Of a stretch of 64,000 nt of DNA, positions 27,522 through 34,885 are shown one piece after another (positions within the stretch are counted from its first letter, which is position 1; every line of letters begins with the position of its first letter). The notes beneath the pieces are model-generated. The model was given only the letters and a program-made list of their open reading frames with translations, made no database searches and had not been told where the DNA came from. Origin of the DNA: Mycobacterium sp. Z3061 (GTDB lineage: Bacteria; Actinomycetota; Actinomycetes; Mycobacteriales; Mycobacteriaceae); assembly GCF_031583025.1 (NCBI RefSeq), contig NZ_CP134062.1:3534001-3598000 (forward strand). The letters are read 5' to 3'. Position numbers and translations under genes: made by a program.

Positions 27522-28226
27522 ATGGAGAAAGTCATCGCTGTGCTGCGGCGGGCCGAATACGACGACGACTGGTGCGCGCGCCTTCGCGGGCCGGTTTCCA
27601 GCGAACTGTCGGCACTGGACTTGCCCGGGCTGACGGTGAACGTCCGCGACAGTGCGGTGCGCGACTCGCTGATGACGCTGACGACTCTGGACCCGCCGGT
27701 TGCCGCCGTGGTGAGCGTGTGGACGCAGCAATGCTACGGCGAGCAGATGTCGGCGGCCCTGCGGGTATTGGCCGCCGAATGCGGGCAACTTGCGGCCTAC
27801 CTGGTCACCGAGTCGGTTCCGATGCCGGGGCCGGTGGTCGAATCACGGCACCGCACACCGGGTTTGGCGAATATCGCGCTGCTGCGGCGGCCGCCGGACC
27901 TGGATCAGGCGACCTGGCTCGACCGGTGGCAACTGAACCATACCCAGGTGGCCATCGAGACCCAGTCCACCTTCGGCTACACCCAGAACTGGGTGGTGCG
28001 GGCGCTCACCCCGGACGCTCCGGGAATCTCCGCCATCGTCGAGGAGTTGTTCCCGCTGGAGGCGGTCTCCGATTTGAAAGCGTTTTTCGGCGCCGCCGAC
28101 GACGACGACCTGCAGCACCGGGTGGGCCGGATGGTGGCCAGCACTTCCGCCTTCGGCGCCAATCAGAACATCGACACGGTGCCCACCAGTCGCTACGTGG
28201 TCAGGACGCCGTTCCGGGAAGGGTGA
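27522..28226 (+). CDS. EthD-domain-like protein, 234 aa (Rv1874-like)
   Basis: Dimeric alpha-beta barrel-like protein with an EthD-type C-terminal half (YLVTESVPMPG; LDQATWLDRWQLNHTQVAIETQ; RYVVRTPFREG). The N-terminal half (1-100) may be a second, diverged copy of the fold. There are no catalytic residues I can point to. EthD proteins assist P450 or other oxidative pathways in some actinobacteria. Size and place correspond to Rv1874, recalled as 228 aa. It is 9 bp after oxyR and 5 bp before the PNPOx-like gene, so probably one operon. Confidence 0.75.
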   Translation: MEKVIAVLRRAEYDDDWCARLRGPVSSELSALDLPGLTVNVRDSAVRDSLMTLTTLDPPVAAVVSVWTQQCYGEQMSAALRVLAAECGQLAAYLVTESVPMPGPVVESRHRTPGLANIALLRRPPDLDQATWLDRWQLNHTQVAIETQSTFGYTQNWVVRALTPDAPGISAIVEELFPLEAVSDLKAFFGAADDDDLQHRVGRMVASTSAFGANQNIDTVPTSRYVVRTPFREG

Positions 28227-28231
28227 AGCAG

Positions 28232-28675
28232 ATGACGACAGTTCAGGATGCGGTGGCGCTGGCGGCGTCCGAAAGTGGACTAGCGGTGATCTCCACGGTC
28301 CGCGCCGACGGCAGCGTGCAGGCGTCGCTGGTGAATGTCGGACTCCTGCCCCACCCGGCTGGGGGAGAGCCCGTGCTCGGGTTCACCACCTACGGCAAGG
28401 TCAAGCTGGCCAACCTGCGGGCCCGGCCACAGCTGGCGGTCACGTTCCGCAACGGGTGGCAATGGGCCACCGTCGAAGGGCGCGCGGAAGTGGTCGGCCC
28501 CGACGACGCGCAGAGCTGGCTGTCCGATCCCGACCAGTTGAGGCTGTTGCTGCGCGACGTTTTCACGGCGGCCGGTGGCACCCACGACGATTGGGACGAG
28601 TACGACCGTGTCATGGCCGAGGAGCGGCGCGCGGTGGTGCTGATCGGTCCGACCCGCGTGTACAGCAACCGATAG
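28232..28675 (+). CDS. PNPOx-like split-barrel oxidoreductase, probably F420-dependent, 147 aa (Rv1875-like)
   Basis: Split beta-barrel protein of the pyridoxamine-phosphate-oxidase-like superfamily: AVISTVRADGSVQASLVNVG, VLGFTTYGKVKLANLRARPQ and VTFRNGWQWATVEGRAEVVG. In mycobacteria this group usually binds F420 or related flavins; the reaction is unknown. ATG at 28232 gives 147 aa, the length I recall for Rv1875. GTG 28223 overlapping the previous TGA is an alternative. GGAAGGG precedes the ATG. It sits in the oxyR-led gene run. Confidence 0.85.
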   Translation: MTTVQDAVALAASESGLAVISTVRADGSVQASLVNVGLLPHPAGGEPVLGFTTYGKVKLANLRARPQLAVTFRNGWQWATVEGRAEVVGPDDAQSWLSDPDQLRLLLRDVFTAAGGTHDDWDEYDRVMAEERRAVVLIGPTRVYSNR

Positions 28676-28686
28676 GCTTCCTGTTC

Positions 28687-29442
28687 GTGACGCTGCTGAT
28701 CGAAGACGACAACCGGGTCCGCACTCTCACCTTGAACCGGCCTGAGGCCCTCAACGCGTTCAACGAAGCCCTGTACGACGCCACCGCCCAGGCATTGCTG
28801 GATGCCGCCGCGGATCCCGAGGTCGCCGTCGTGCTGCTGACCGGTGCGGGCCGCGCGTTCAGCGCCGGTACCGACCTGGCCGATATGCAGGCGATGATCT
28901 CCGACCCCGCCTTCGTGCCTGGAAAGTACGGGTTCCGGGGCCTGATCGAGGCGCTCAGCGCCTTTCCGAAGCCGCTGATCTGCGCCGTCAACGGCATCGG
29001 GCTGGGCATCGGGACCACCGTCCTCGGCTATGCCGACCTCGCCTTCATGTCGACCACCGCCAGGTTGAAGTGCCCGTTCACCAGCTTGGGTGTGGCCCCC
29101 GAAGCGGCGTCTTCGTATCTGTTGCCGCAGTTGATCGGCCGGCAGAACGCAGCGTGGCTGTTGATGTCGTCGGAGTGGGTGGACGCCCAGGAGGCGCTGC
29201 GGATGGGACTGGTGTGGCGGGTCTGTGAGCCCGACGAGCTACTGTCCGAGGCCCGCCGGCACGCCGACGTCCTTGCCGCGCGGCCGATTTCGAGCCTGAT
29301 GGCGGTCAAGCACACGATGGTCGAACCGACCCGTCCGGAGATCGCGGCGGCGACGGCGCGGGAAAATGCGCACTTCGCCGAACTGATGGGCGCGCAGGCC
29401 AACGCTGCGGCGCTCGCGGATTTCGGGAACCGCCGGCGCTAG
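28687..29442 (+). CDS. Enoyl-CoA hydratase/isomerase family protein, 251 aa
   Basis: Crotonase-fold enzyme, likely hydrating 2-enoyl-CoA. It has LNRPEALNAFNEALYDATAQ, the oxyanion-hole strand GAGRAFSAGTDLADM, the second oxyanion peptide CAVNGIGLGIGTTVLGYADL and LGVAPEAASSYLLPQLIG. In the last motif Glu stands at one catalytic Glu position, while the first catalytic Glu site (NGIGLGIG) has Gly, so hydratase activity is not certain. GTG at 28687 lies 11 bp after the previous stop. It overlaps the convergent bfd stop by 4 bp. I do not recall it at this place in M. tuberculosis. Confidence 0.9.
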   Translation: MTLLIEDDNRVRTLTLNRPEALNAFNEALYDATAQALLDAAADPEVAVVLLTGAGRAFSAGTDLADMQAMISDPAFVPGKYGFRGLIEALSAFPKPLICAVNGIGLGIGTTVLGYADLAFMSTTARLKCPFTSLGVAPEAASSYLLPQLIGRQNAAWLLMSSEWVDAQEALRMGLVWRVCEPDELLSEARRHADVLAARPISSLMAVKHTMVEPTRPEIAAATARENAHFAELMGAQANAAALADFGNRRR

Positions 29443-29636
29443 GCAGATGAAGCGGGCTGTAGTTCAGCCTGGTTGACGCGCGCGGCGGAGATGATGGCCC
29501 TTAGCGTGCGCCGGCAGCGCCCACAGTCGCCCCCGGCCCCGCACAATGCGGCGACTTCCTTCGAGGTCGACGCGCCCCGTGCGACGGCTTCACACACCGT
29601 TTGATTGGTGGCTCCAACGCACAGGCACACGTACAT
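29439..29636 (-). CDS. bfd: Bacterioferritin-associated [2Fe-2S] ferredoxin Bfd, 65 aa
   Basis: Small BFD-domain ferredoxin that reduces the ferric core of bacterioferritin to release iron. The four cluster cysteines lie as CLC (4 and 6) and CGAGGDCGRC (the last two Cys about 38-41), with an additional Cys in between. The 65-aa length is standard. It is divergent from bfrA across a gap holding two IdeR-type iron boxes, so iron starvation should raise its expression. Confidence 0.93.
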   Translation of the reverse strand: MYVCLCVGATNQTVCEAVARGASTSKEVAALCGAGGDCGRCRRTLRAIISAARVNQAELQPASSA

Positions 29637-29684
29637 CAGCAGACACCACCCGCAGATGCGGTGGAAGCGTAGTGTGTGCTCATA

Positions 29685-29703
29685 TTAGTGGAGTCTAACC
29701 TAA
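29685..29703. promoter_or_regulatory. IdeR-type iron box 1 (bfd-bfrA gap)
   Basis: TTAGTGGAGTCTAACCTAA matches the 19-bp IdeR consensus (TTAGGTTAGGCTAACCTAA) at 15 positions, with a perfect right half. It lies 49 bp upstream of the bfd ATG. IdeR with Fe(II) represses iron-acquisition genes and activates bfrA from upstream tandem boxes in M. tuberculosis. Confidence 0.85.
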
Positions 29704-29708
29704 GTCAG

Positions 29709-29727
29709 TTAGCCGAGTCTAACCTAA
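29709..29727. promoter_or_regulatory. IdeR-type iron box 2 (bfd-bfrA gap)
   Basis: TTAGCCGAGTCTAACCTAA again matches 15 of 19 positions of the IdeR consensus. Its start is 24 nt after that of box 1, so the two boxes share a direction and lie close to the same helical face. The pair is 189 bp upstream of the bfrA ATG, an activator-like position for bfrA, and close to bfd, a repressor-like position. Confidence 0.85.
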
Positions 29728-29775
29728 GTTAAAACCGGTGATCACGATTGCGCCGCGGCGGGACGCGCCGATGGC

Positions 29776-29808
29776 GCAGTTAAGCGTGGGCTCACTTGCC
29801 TTAACTGC
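29776..29808. promoter_or_regulatory. Perfect 9-bp inverted repeat upstream of bfrA
   Basis: GCAGTTAAG (29776-29784) and CTTAACTGC (29800-29808) are exact reverse complements separated by 15 nt, ending 108 bp before the bfrA ATG. The spacing suits a dimeric DNA-binding protein rather than an RNA hairpin. It differs from the IdeR consensus. The binding protein is unknown. Confidence 0.4.
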
Positions 29809-29916
29809 ACTAGATTGAAATCGGCACCCGACGGTGCCGCACCACCCCGCACGGCGTGCTCCAGCCCGGCGCGCCCGCGCGGATTGACTGACAGCCTTCA
29901 CACCGTAGGAGTGACC

Positions 29917-30396
29917 ATGCAAGGCGATCCAGACGTGCTGCGCCTGCTCAACGAGCAGCTGACGAGCGAGCTCACGGCTATCAACCAGTACTTTCTGCAC
30001 TCGAAAATGCAGGACAACTGGGGGTTCACCGAACTTGCTTCGCACACGCGCGCGGAATCGTTCGACGAGATGCGGCACGCCGAGGCGATCACCGACCGCA
30101 TCCTGTTGCTCGACGGGCTGCCGAATTACCAGCGCATCTTCTCCCTGCGTATCGGCCAGACGTTGCGCGAGCAATTCGAGGCCGACCTCGCGATCGAATA
30201 CGAAGTGCTCAACAGGCTCAAGCCGGGCATCATCATGTGCCGCGAGAAGCAGGACAGCACCAGCGCAATTCTGCTGGAAGGGATTGTGGCTGACGAGGAA
30301 TCACACGTCGACTACCTCGAGACCCAGCTGGAGTTGATGGACAAGCTCGGCGAGGAGCTCTACTCGGCCCAGTGCGTCTCCCGTCCGCCCAAGTAA
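29917..30396 (+). CDS. bfrA: Bacterioferritin BfrA, 159 aa
   Basis: 24-mer haem-containing iron store. Ferroxidase ligands include Glu18, Glu51 and His54, then a second EE pair in VADEESHVDYLE. The haem ligand is Met52 in FDEMRHAEAI. The length of 159 aa equals M. tuberculosis BfrA (Rv1876). ATG at 29917 is preceded by AGGAG. Its position opposite bfd, with IdeR boxes between, indicates iron-dependent activation. Confidence 0.98.
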   Translation: MQGDPDVLRLLNEQLTSELTAINQYFLHSKMQDNWGFTELASHTRAESFDEMRHAEAITDRILLLDGLPNYQRIFSLRIGQTLREQFEADLAIEYEVLNRLKPGIIMCREKQDSTSAILLEGIVADEESHVDYLETQLELMDKLGEELYSAQCVSRPPK

Positions 30397-30528
30397 GCGG
30401 TACGGCTCGCCGGCGCCGCACGCTGGATTGAATCAGCCCCATCGGGGGCATTCACACAGCTGCCGCCCTGCCCGCACCGCCGCGTGGCCAGGGTGCGCTT
30501 CAGCCTGCGCGCCGACCGAAAGACGTTA

Positions 30529-32580
30529 ATGACGACCACGACAGTTGCCGCGCCTGCCGATACCGGGTCCGGCAGCGCGATGATCACCCCTGGGCGGCGC
30601 AACTTCATCTTCGCCGCCATCGCGCTCGGGATGCTGCTCGCGGCCCTCGATCAGACGATCGTCGCCACCGCGCTGCCGACCATCGTGGCCGACCTCGGCG
30701 ATGCCGGTCGTCAATCGTGGGTGGTCACCAGTTACCTGCTGGCCTCGACGATCGTCACCGCGCTGGTCGGCAAACTCGGCGACCTGTACGGCCGCAAACG
30801 GGTTTTCGAAGTCGCCGTGCTTTTCTTCGTCGCGGGATCGGTGCTGTGCGGGCTGGCGCAGTCCATGACCATGCTGGTGGGATCGAGAGCCCTGCAGGGC
30901 ATCGGCGGCGGCGCCATCACCGTCACTGCCAGTGCGCTGATCGGCGAGGTGGTTCCGCTGCGCGAGCGCGGCCGCTACCAGGGAATCCTGGGCGCAGTAT
31001 TCGGCGTCACCACGGTCGTGGGGCCATTGCTCGGCGGTTATTTCACCGACTACCTGACCTGGCGCTGGGCGTTCTGGATCAACCTGCCGGTCTCGCTGGT
31101 GGTGATCTGCGTGGCGGCCGCGGCGATCCCGGCGCTGAAAGCGTCCACCAAACCCGTGGTCGACTACGCCGGCATCGTCTTCATCGGGCTGAGCGCCGCC
31201 GGCCTGACCCTGGCCACCAGCTGGGGTGGCACCGTCTACGCGTGGGGCTCGCCGACCATCATCGGGTTGTTCGTCGGCGCGGCCGTCGCCCTGGGTGTCT
31301 TCGTGTGGGTGGAGAACCGTGCGACCGCGCCGATTCTGCCGATCCGGTTGTTCGCCAGTCCGGTTTTCACGGTGTGCTGCGCACTGTCGTTCGTCGTCGG
31401 GTTCGCGATGCTGGGCGCGATGACGTTCCTGCCGACCTTCATGCAGTACGTCAACGGTGTCTCGGCCACCACGTCGGGCCTGCGTACGTTGCCGATGGTG
31501 GTCGGCATGCTGATCACCTCGACGGGTAGCGGCAGCATCGTCGGCCGCACCGGGCGCTACAAGATCTTCCCCGTCGTCGGCACCGCGCTGATGACGGTCG
31601 CTTTCGTCTTGATGTCCACCATGGACAAGTCGACCTCTGCGCTGCTGCAGTCGGTCTACCTGCTCATCCTGGGCGCCGGCATCGGACTGTCCATGCAGGT
31701 GCTGGTGCTGATCGTGCAGAACACCTCCGATTTCGAGGACCTCGGGGTAGCCACCTCCGGAGTGAGTTTCTTCCGCACCATCGGCAGCTCATTCGGGGCG
31801 GCCATCTTCGGTTCTCTGTTCGTGAACTTCCTCAGCTCGAGACTGGCCACCGCCCTGGCTGCGAGCGGCGCTCCGCGGGACGCGGTGAGCTCCCCGGCCG
31901 CGCTGCACCGGCAACCGGCTGCCGTGGCCGCGCCGATCGTGCATGCCTACTCCGATTCGTTGTCCCAGGTTTTCCTGTGCGCGGCACCGGTCGCCGCGGC
32001 CGGTTTCGTGCTCGCGCTGTTCTTGCGCGAAGTGCCGTTGCGTGACATCCACAACAGCGCGGTCGACCTCGGCGACGGGTTCGGCATGCCGAGCACCGAT
32101 ACTCCGGAGCAGTTGTTGGAGAACGCAATTGCGCGCATGCTGCGCGGCGAGCCGGGGGTGCGGCTGCGAAGCATCGCGATGCGGCCGGACTGCCGGCTCG
32201 ACGTCGCGGCGCTGTGGGCGCTGCTGCGGGTCAACCGCTACACGCAATTCTTCGGCTCCGCCCGGCTCACCGATATCGGCGACAATTTGCAGATACCTTT
32301 CGAGGTGCTGGAACCCACCTTCAACCGGCTGGTCGCCGCGGGATACGTGATGCGCGACGGGGACCGGCTGTGGCTCACCCCCGCCGGCGTGGAGCAGGTG
32401 CAGTACGTGTATTCACTGCTGCTGGCCTGGATCATCGACAAGCTGTCCCGGTCGCCCGGTTTCGCCGTCCGCCCCGATCGCGCACAGGTGGAGGACGCAC
32501 TGGGCCGGGTCGCGTATCGCGTTATCGCACAGCGGGATTGGAATGAGGACACCGCGACGGAAGCTATTGCGAGTCGGTGA
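30529..32580 (+). CDS. DHA2-family MFS exporter with winged-helix-like C-terminal extension, 683 aa (Rv1877-like)
   Basis: 14-helix drug:H+ antiporter type transporter. Helix 1 holds LAALDQTIVATALPTIVADL (motif D1), motif A is GKLGDLYGRKRVFEVAV and motif C is ILGAVFGVTTVVGPLLGGYF. Transmembrane segments run to about residue 505 (FLCAAPVAAAGFVLALFLRE). The remaining 180 cytosolic residues look like a small helical domain followed by a winged-helix-like part (DNLQIPFEVLEPTFNRLVAA; GYVMRDGDRLWLT). ATG at 30529 gives 683 aa, near the 687 aa recalled for Rv1877. The stop overlaps the convergent PPE stop by 17 bp. Confidence 0.92.
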   Translation: MTTTTVAAPADTGSGSAMITPGRRNFIFAAIALGMLLAALDQTIVATALPTIVADLGDAGRQSWVVTSYLLASTIVTALVGKLGDLYGRKRVFEVAVLFFVAGSVLCGLAQSMTMLVGSRALQGIGGGAITVTASALIGEVVPLRERGRYQGILGAVFGVTTVVGPLLGGYFTDYLTWRWAFWINLPVSLVVICVAAAAIPALKASTKPVVDYAGIVFIGLSAAGLTLATSWGGTVYAWGSPTIIGLFVGAAVALGVFVWVENRATAPILPIRLFASPVFTVCCALSFVVGFAMLGAMTFLPTFMQYVNGVSATTSGLRTLPMVVGMLITSTGSGSIVGRTGRYKIFPVVGTALMTVAFVLMSTMDKSTSALLQSVYLLILGAGIGLSMQVLVLIVQNTSDFEDLGVATSGVSFFRTIGSSFGAAIFGSLFVNFLSSRLATALAASGAPRDAVSSPAALHRQPAAVAAPIVHAYSDSLSQVFLCAAPVAAAGFVLALFLREVPLRDIHNSAVDLGDGFGMPSTDTPEQLLENAIARMLRGEPGVRLRSIAMRPDCRLDVAALWALLRVNRYTQFFGSARLTDIGDNLQIPFEVLEPTFNRLVAAGYVMRDGDRLWLTPAGVEQVQYVYSLLLAWIIDKLSRSPGFAVRPDRAQVEDALGRVAYRVIAQRDWNEDTATEAIASR

Positions 32581-34229
32581 CCGGATGCCAGCTGCCGGGC
32601 AGCAGCGGCAGCCGCGGTCCGTCGCTCATCCCAGGACCGGCCAGCGTGGTCAATCCGGCAGCGGCGCCGGCGGTTTCGTCGGTCACGGTGCCCGCGAAAC
32701 CCATCGGCTGCGCACCCCGCTCGGAGGCCTCGGTGGTCGGCGGCCCTTCCCACTGCGGGTCGACGTCGACATTCATGTCCAGGAACTCGTCGCCGAACCC
32801 ACGGCTTTTGGCGGCCTTGCGGCGGCGCGCCCGAGCCTGCTCTCGAACCGCGGCAGCGGCCGCCTGGGCGGCGCTGTCGGGCTCTGACGCCTGCCTTTTC
32901 GCTGCGTTACTCGCCTTCGCGCTGAGCCCGGAACCGAATCCGATCCCGGGCGGGGCCGCGGCGTAGGGCGGCGTGAAACCGGCTCCACCCCCGGCGGGCG
33001 GCGCCGGTGCCGAAGGGGAGGGAGGCGGGGCTCCCGCGGTGCTGCTGGGCGCGGGCGCCGGCGCCGACGTGTGCTCTTCCGATCTGTGCGGTCACCGACG
33101 ACAGCCCCACCGCCGGCAACGGAGGCGGCGTACCCATCGGCACCGGCGCCGGCGCCGCAACCGGTGACGGCAGAGCGGCCAGCCCGGCCAATCCGGCCAG
33201 GCCGCCCACCGAAGCCAGCGGGGCGGCAGCCACCGGGAGGGCCGCGGCAAGCGCAGCCGGCTGGCTGGTCAAGGTGAAAACCTCAGCCAGATGGGTCGGC
33301 CAGTCGAACAGCTCCAGGCTGACCAGGTATTGGACGGCCAGTACCGGGTTGGTCTGCAGGTAGACGAAGAACTGTTGAAAGTCCTCGCCCAGCTCCAACG
33401 TCCGGGCTACCCAGAAGGCCGCCACGGTCGGATCCGTGTAGTAGTCGTATTCGAGCCCGTTCAGCGTGCCGTCGAGCGGATTCCAGTCGTAGCCGAAGTT
33501 GCGAAGGATGTTGGCGACGAAGTCATCCAGGGCGTTGTCGACCAGCGGATCGTGGGCGATCGTGTCGTTCCCGATACCGAACTGCTGAAGGATCGCGTCG
33601 AGCTGCGGGTTGTTGATGAGGTTCTCGAATTGCGTGAACGGATTGAGCTGGGGGTTGCTCATGAAGTCCTGGTATGCCTGCAGCGGGTTCTGCAGGATCT
33701 GCGGCGCCGGATCGGCCGGGAGCGCCGCCGCCAGTGCTGTGTCGGATGCGGCCTGGTAGCCACTCATGACGGCCGCGGCCTGAGTCCACATGCGGGCGTA
33801 GTCGACCTCATTGAGCGCGATCGGGATGGTGTTGACACCGAAGAAGTTCGTCGCCAGCAGCGCCCCGTGCACAGCGTGATTGGCGGCCAGCTCGGCCATC
33901 GTCGGCATCGTGGCCAGCGCCGTCAGGTAGGCGCCGGCCACCGCCTCTTCACGTGCCGCGTTGTCAGCACTGATCTGGCCGGCCAGTGTCAACCATTCCA
34001 GGTAGGGCAGGTGCGCCGCGGCGTACGCCTGCGCGCTGGGTCCCGCCCAGACCCCGCCCTGCACGCCGGACAGCACCGCGACGAGTTCGTCTGCGACGGT
34101 GGCGTATTCGGTGCTGAGTGCCGACCACGCCGACGCGGCGGCGAGTAGCGGGCCCGGCCCCGGGCCACTGCTCAACAGCGCCGAGTGCACCTCGGGCGGT
34201 GCGGCCATCCACCCGTTGAAACCCGTCAT
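32564..34229 (-). CDS. PPE family protein, PPW subfamily; reading frame broken by inserted adapter sequence
   Basis: The PPE domain (1-180) has [20 protein letters not shown] and the WxG-type hairpin. A hydrophobic middle follows, then a Pro/Ala-rich hinge. After codon 381 the frame runs into 20 nt of Illumina adapter (33066-33085) and would end falsely at 32907 with a 440-aa product. On the other side, a second frame continues a PPE tail: [24 protein letters not shown], then MGFAGT and [10 protein letters not shown] (the GFxGT and PxxPxxW marks of PPE-PPW), ending VTDSQ at 32564. The true protein is therefore about 545 aa. ATG 34229 gives the usual pre-PPE segment. I do not recall the gene here in M. 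tuberculosis. Confidence 0.88.
33066..33085. other. Illumina TruSeq adapter remnant (assembly artefact)
   Basis: GACGTGTGCTCTTCCGATCT is identical to the last 20 nt of the TruSeq index-side adapter. Its reverse complement begins AGATCGGAAGAGC. Twenty identical bases are not expected by chance. It lies exactly where the PPE reading frame shifts, so genome sequence here was replaced or interrupted by untrimmed adapter. Confidence 0.97.
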
Positions 34230-34269
34230 GACGTGGCCCCACCAGGCCTTCTATGAGAACGACATGTTT

Positions 34270-34284
34270 TGAACATGATTTTCA
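34270..34284. promoter_or_regulatory. Candidate Zur box upstream of the PPE gene
   Basis: TGAACATGATTTTCA is a near-perfect palindrome resembling the mycobacterial Zur core TGAAAATGATTTTCA type, 41 bp upstream of the PPE ATG. Zur represses zinc-uptake and several PE/PPE genes when zinc is sufficient. Identification is by resemblance only. The same 123-bp gap also leads to the divergent CMD gene. Confidence 0.5.
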
Positions 34285-34352
34285 TTTGCACCAAAGTAGC
34301 TCCTTGGTGGTGTTCAGTTCAAGAGCGGATCGGCCGGGCGTACCATCTCGCC

Positions 34353-34847
34353 ATGAGCCGAATCGGAAGTTTCGCGGACGACGACGTTGCCGGCTGGGTC
34401 CTCAAGTCCCCTGAACTCGGCGGCGCCATGGCCAATTTCAGCCGAGCGGTCTACACCAGCAACCGGCTTCCGTTGCGCACCCGCGAGATTGCGCGTGCGG
34501 TGATCGCCGACAACAACGAATGCATCGTGTGCGCCAACACCCGCGACGCCGACGGCCCGGCGGCCGGAGTAGACGAAGATCTGTACCACCACGCCACGGA
34601 GTGGCGGACCTGGCCGGGGTACAGCGAGCAGGAGAGGCTGGCGGCCGAGTTCGCGCACCGCTTCTCCACCGATCACACCGAACTGCGCGACGACGAGGAC
34701 TTCTGGGCCCGCGCCGCCGAACATTTCTCCGATGAACTGCTGGCCGACCTGGCGATCTCGTGTGCGCTGTGGGTGGGCATGGGCCGGGTACTGCGCACCC
34801 TGGACATCGGTCAGGCGTGCAAGCTGACGCTGCCCAGCCGGGCCTGA
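34353..34847 (+). CDS. Carboxymuconolactone decarboxylase-family protein, 164 aa
   Basis: AhpD-like/CMD fold protein. PLRTREIARAVIADNNECIVCANTRDAD contains the Cys-Ile-Val-Cys pair in place of the usual CxxC plus His; the expected downstream His is Asn-Thr, so thiol peroxidase activity is possible but altered. The remaining part is helical with EQERLAAEFAHRFSTDH. ATG at 34353. The glnA3 ATG is 38 bp downstream, so it may lead that operon. The substrate is unknown. Confidence 0.8.
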   Translation: MSRIGSFADDDVAGWVLKSPELGGAMANFSRAVYTSNRLPLRTREIARAVIADNNECIVCANTRDADGPAAGVDEDLYHHATEWRTWPGYSEQERLAAEFAHRFSTDHTELRDDEDFWARAAEHFSDELLADLAISCALWVGMGRVLRTLDIGQACKLTLPSRA

Positions 34848-34885
34848 CCCAGGCGGACATCAGCCGGAACCGCCGAATGGCTGCC

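Noticed and set aside
30431-30446. Small GCCCC-ATC-GGGGGC hairpin after bfrA
   Set aside because: Five pairs with a 3-nt loop and no U-tract; insufficient support as a terminator.
32907-33065. C-terminal tail of the 440-aa PPE reading ([14 protein letters not shown]...)
   Set aside because: It is translated adapter and out-of-frame sequence, not a genuine protein end.
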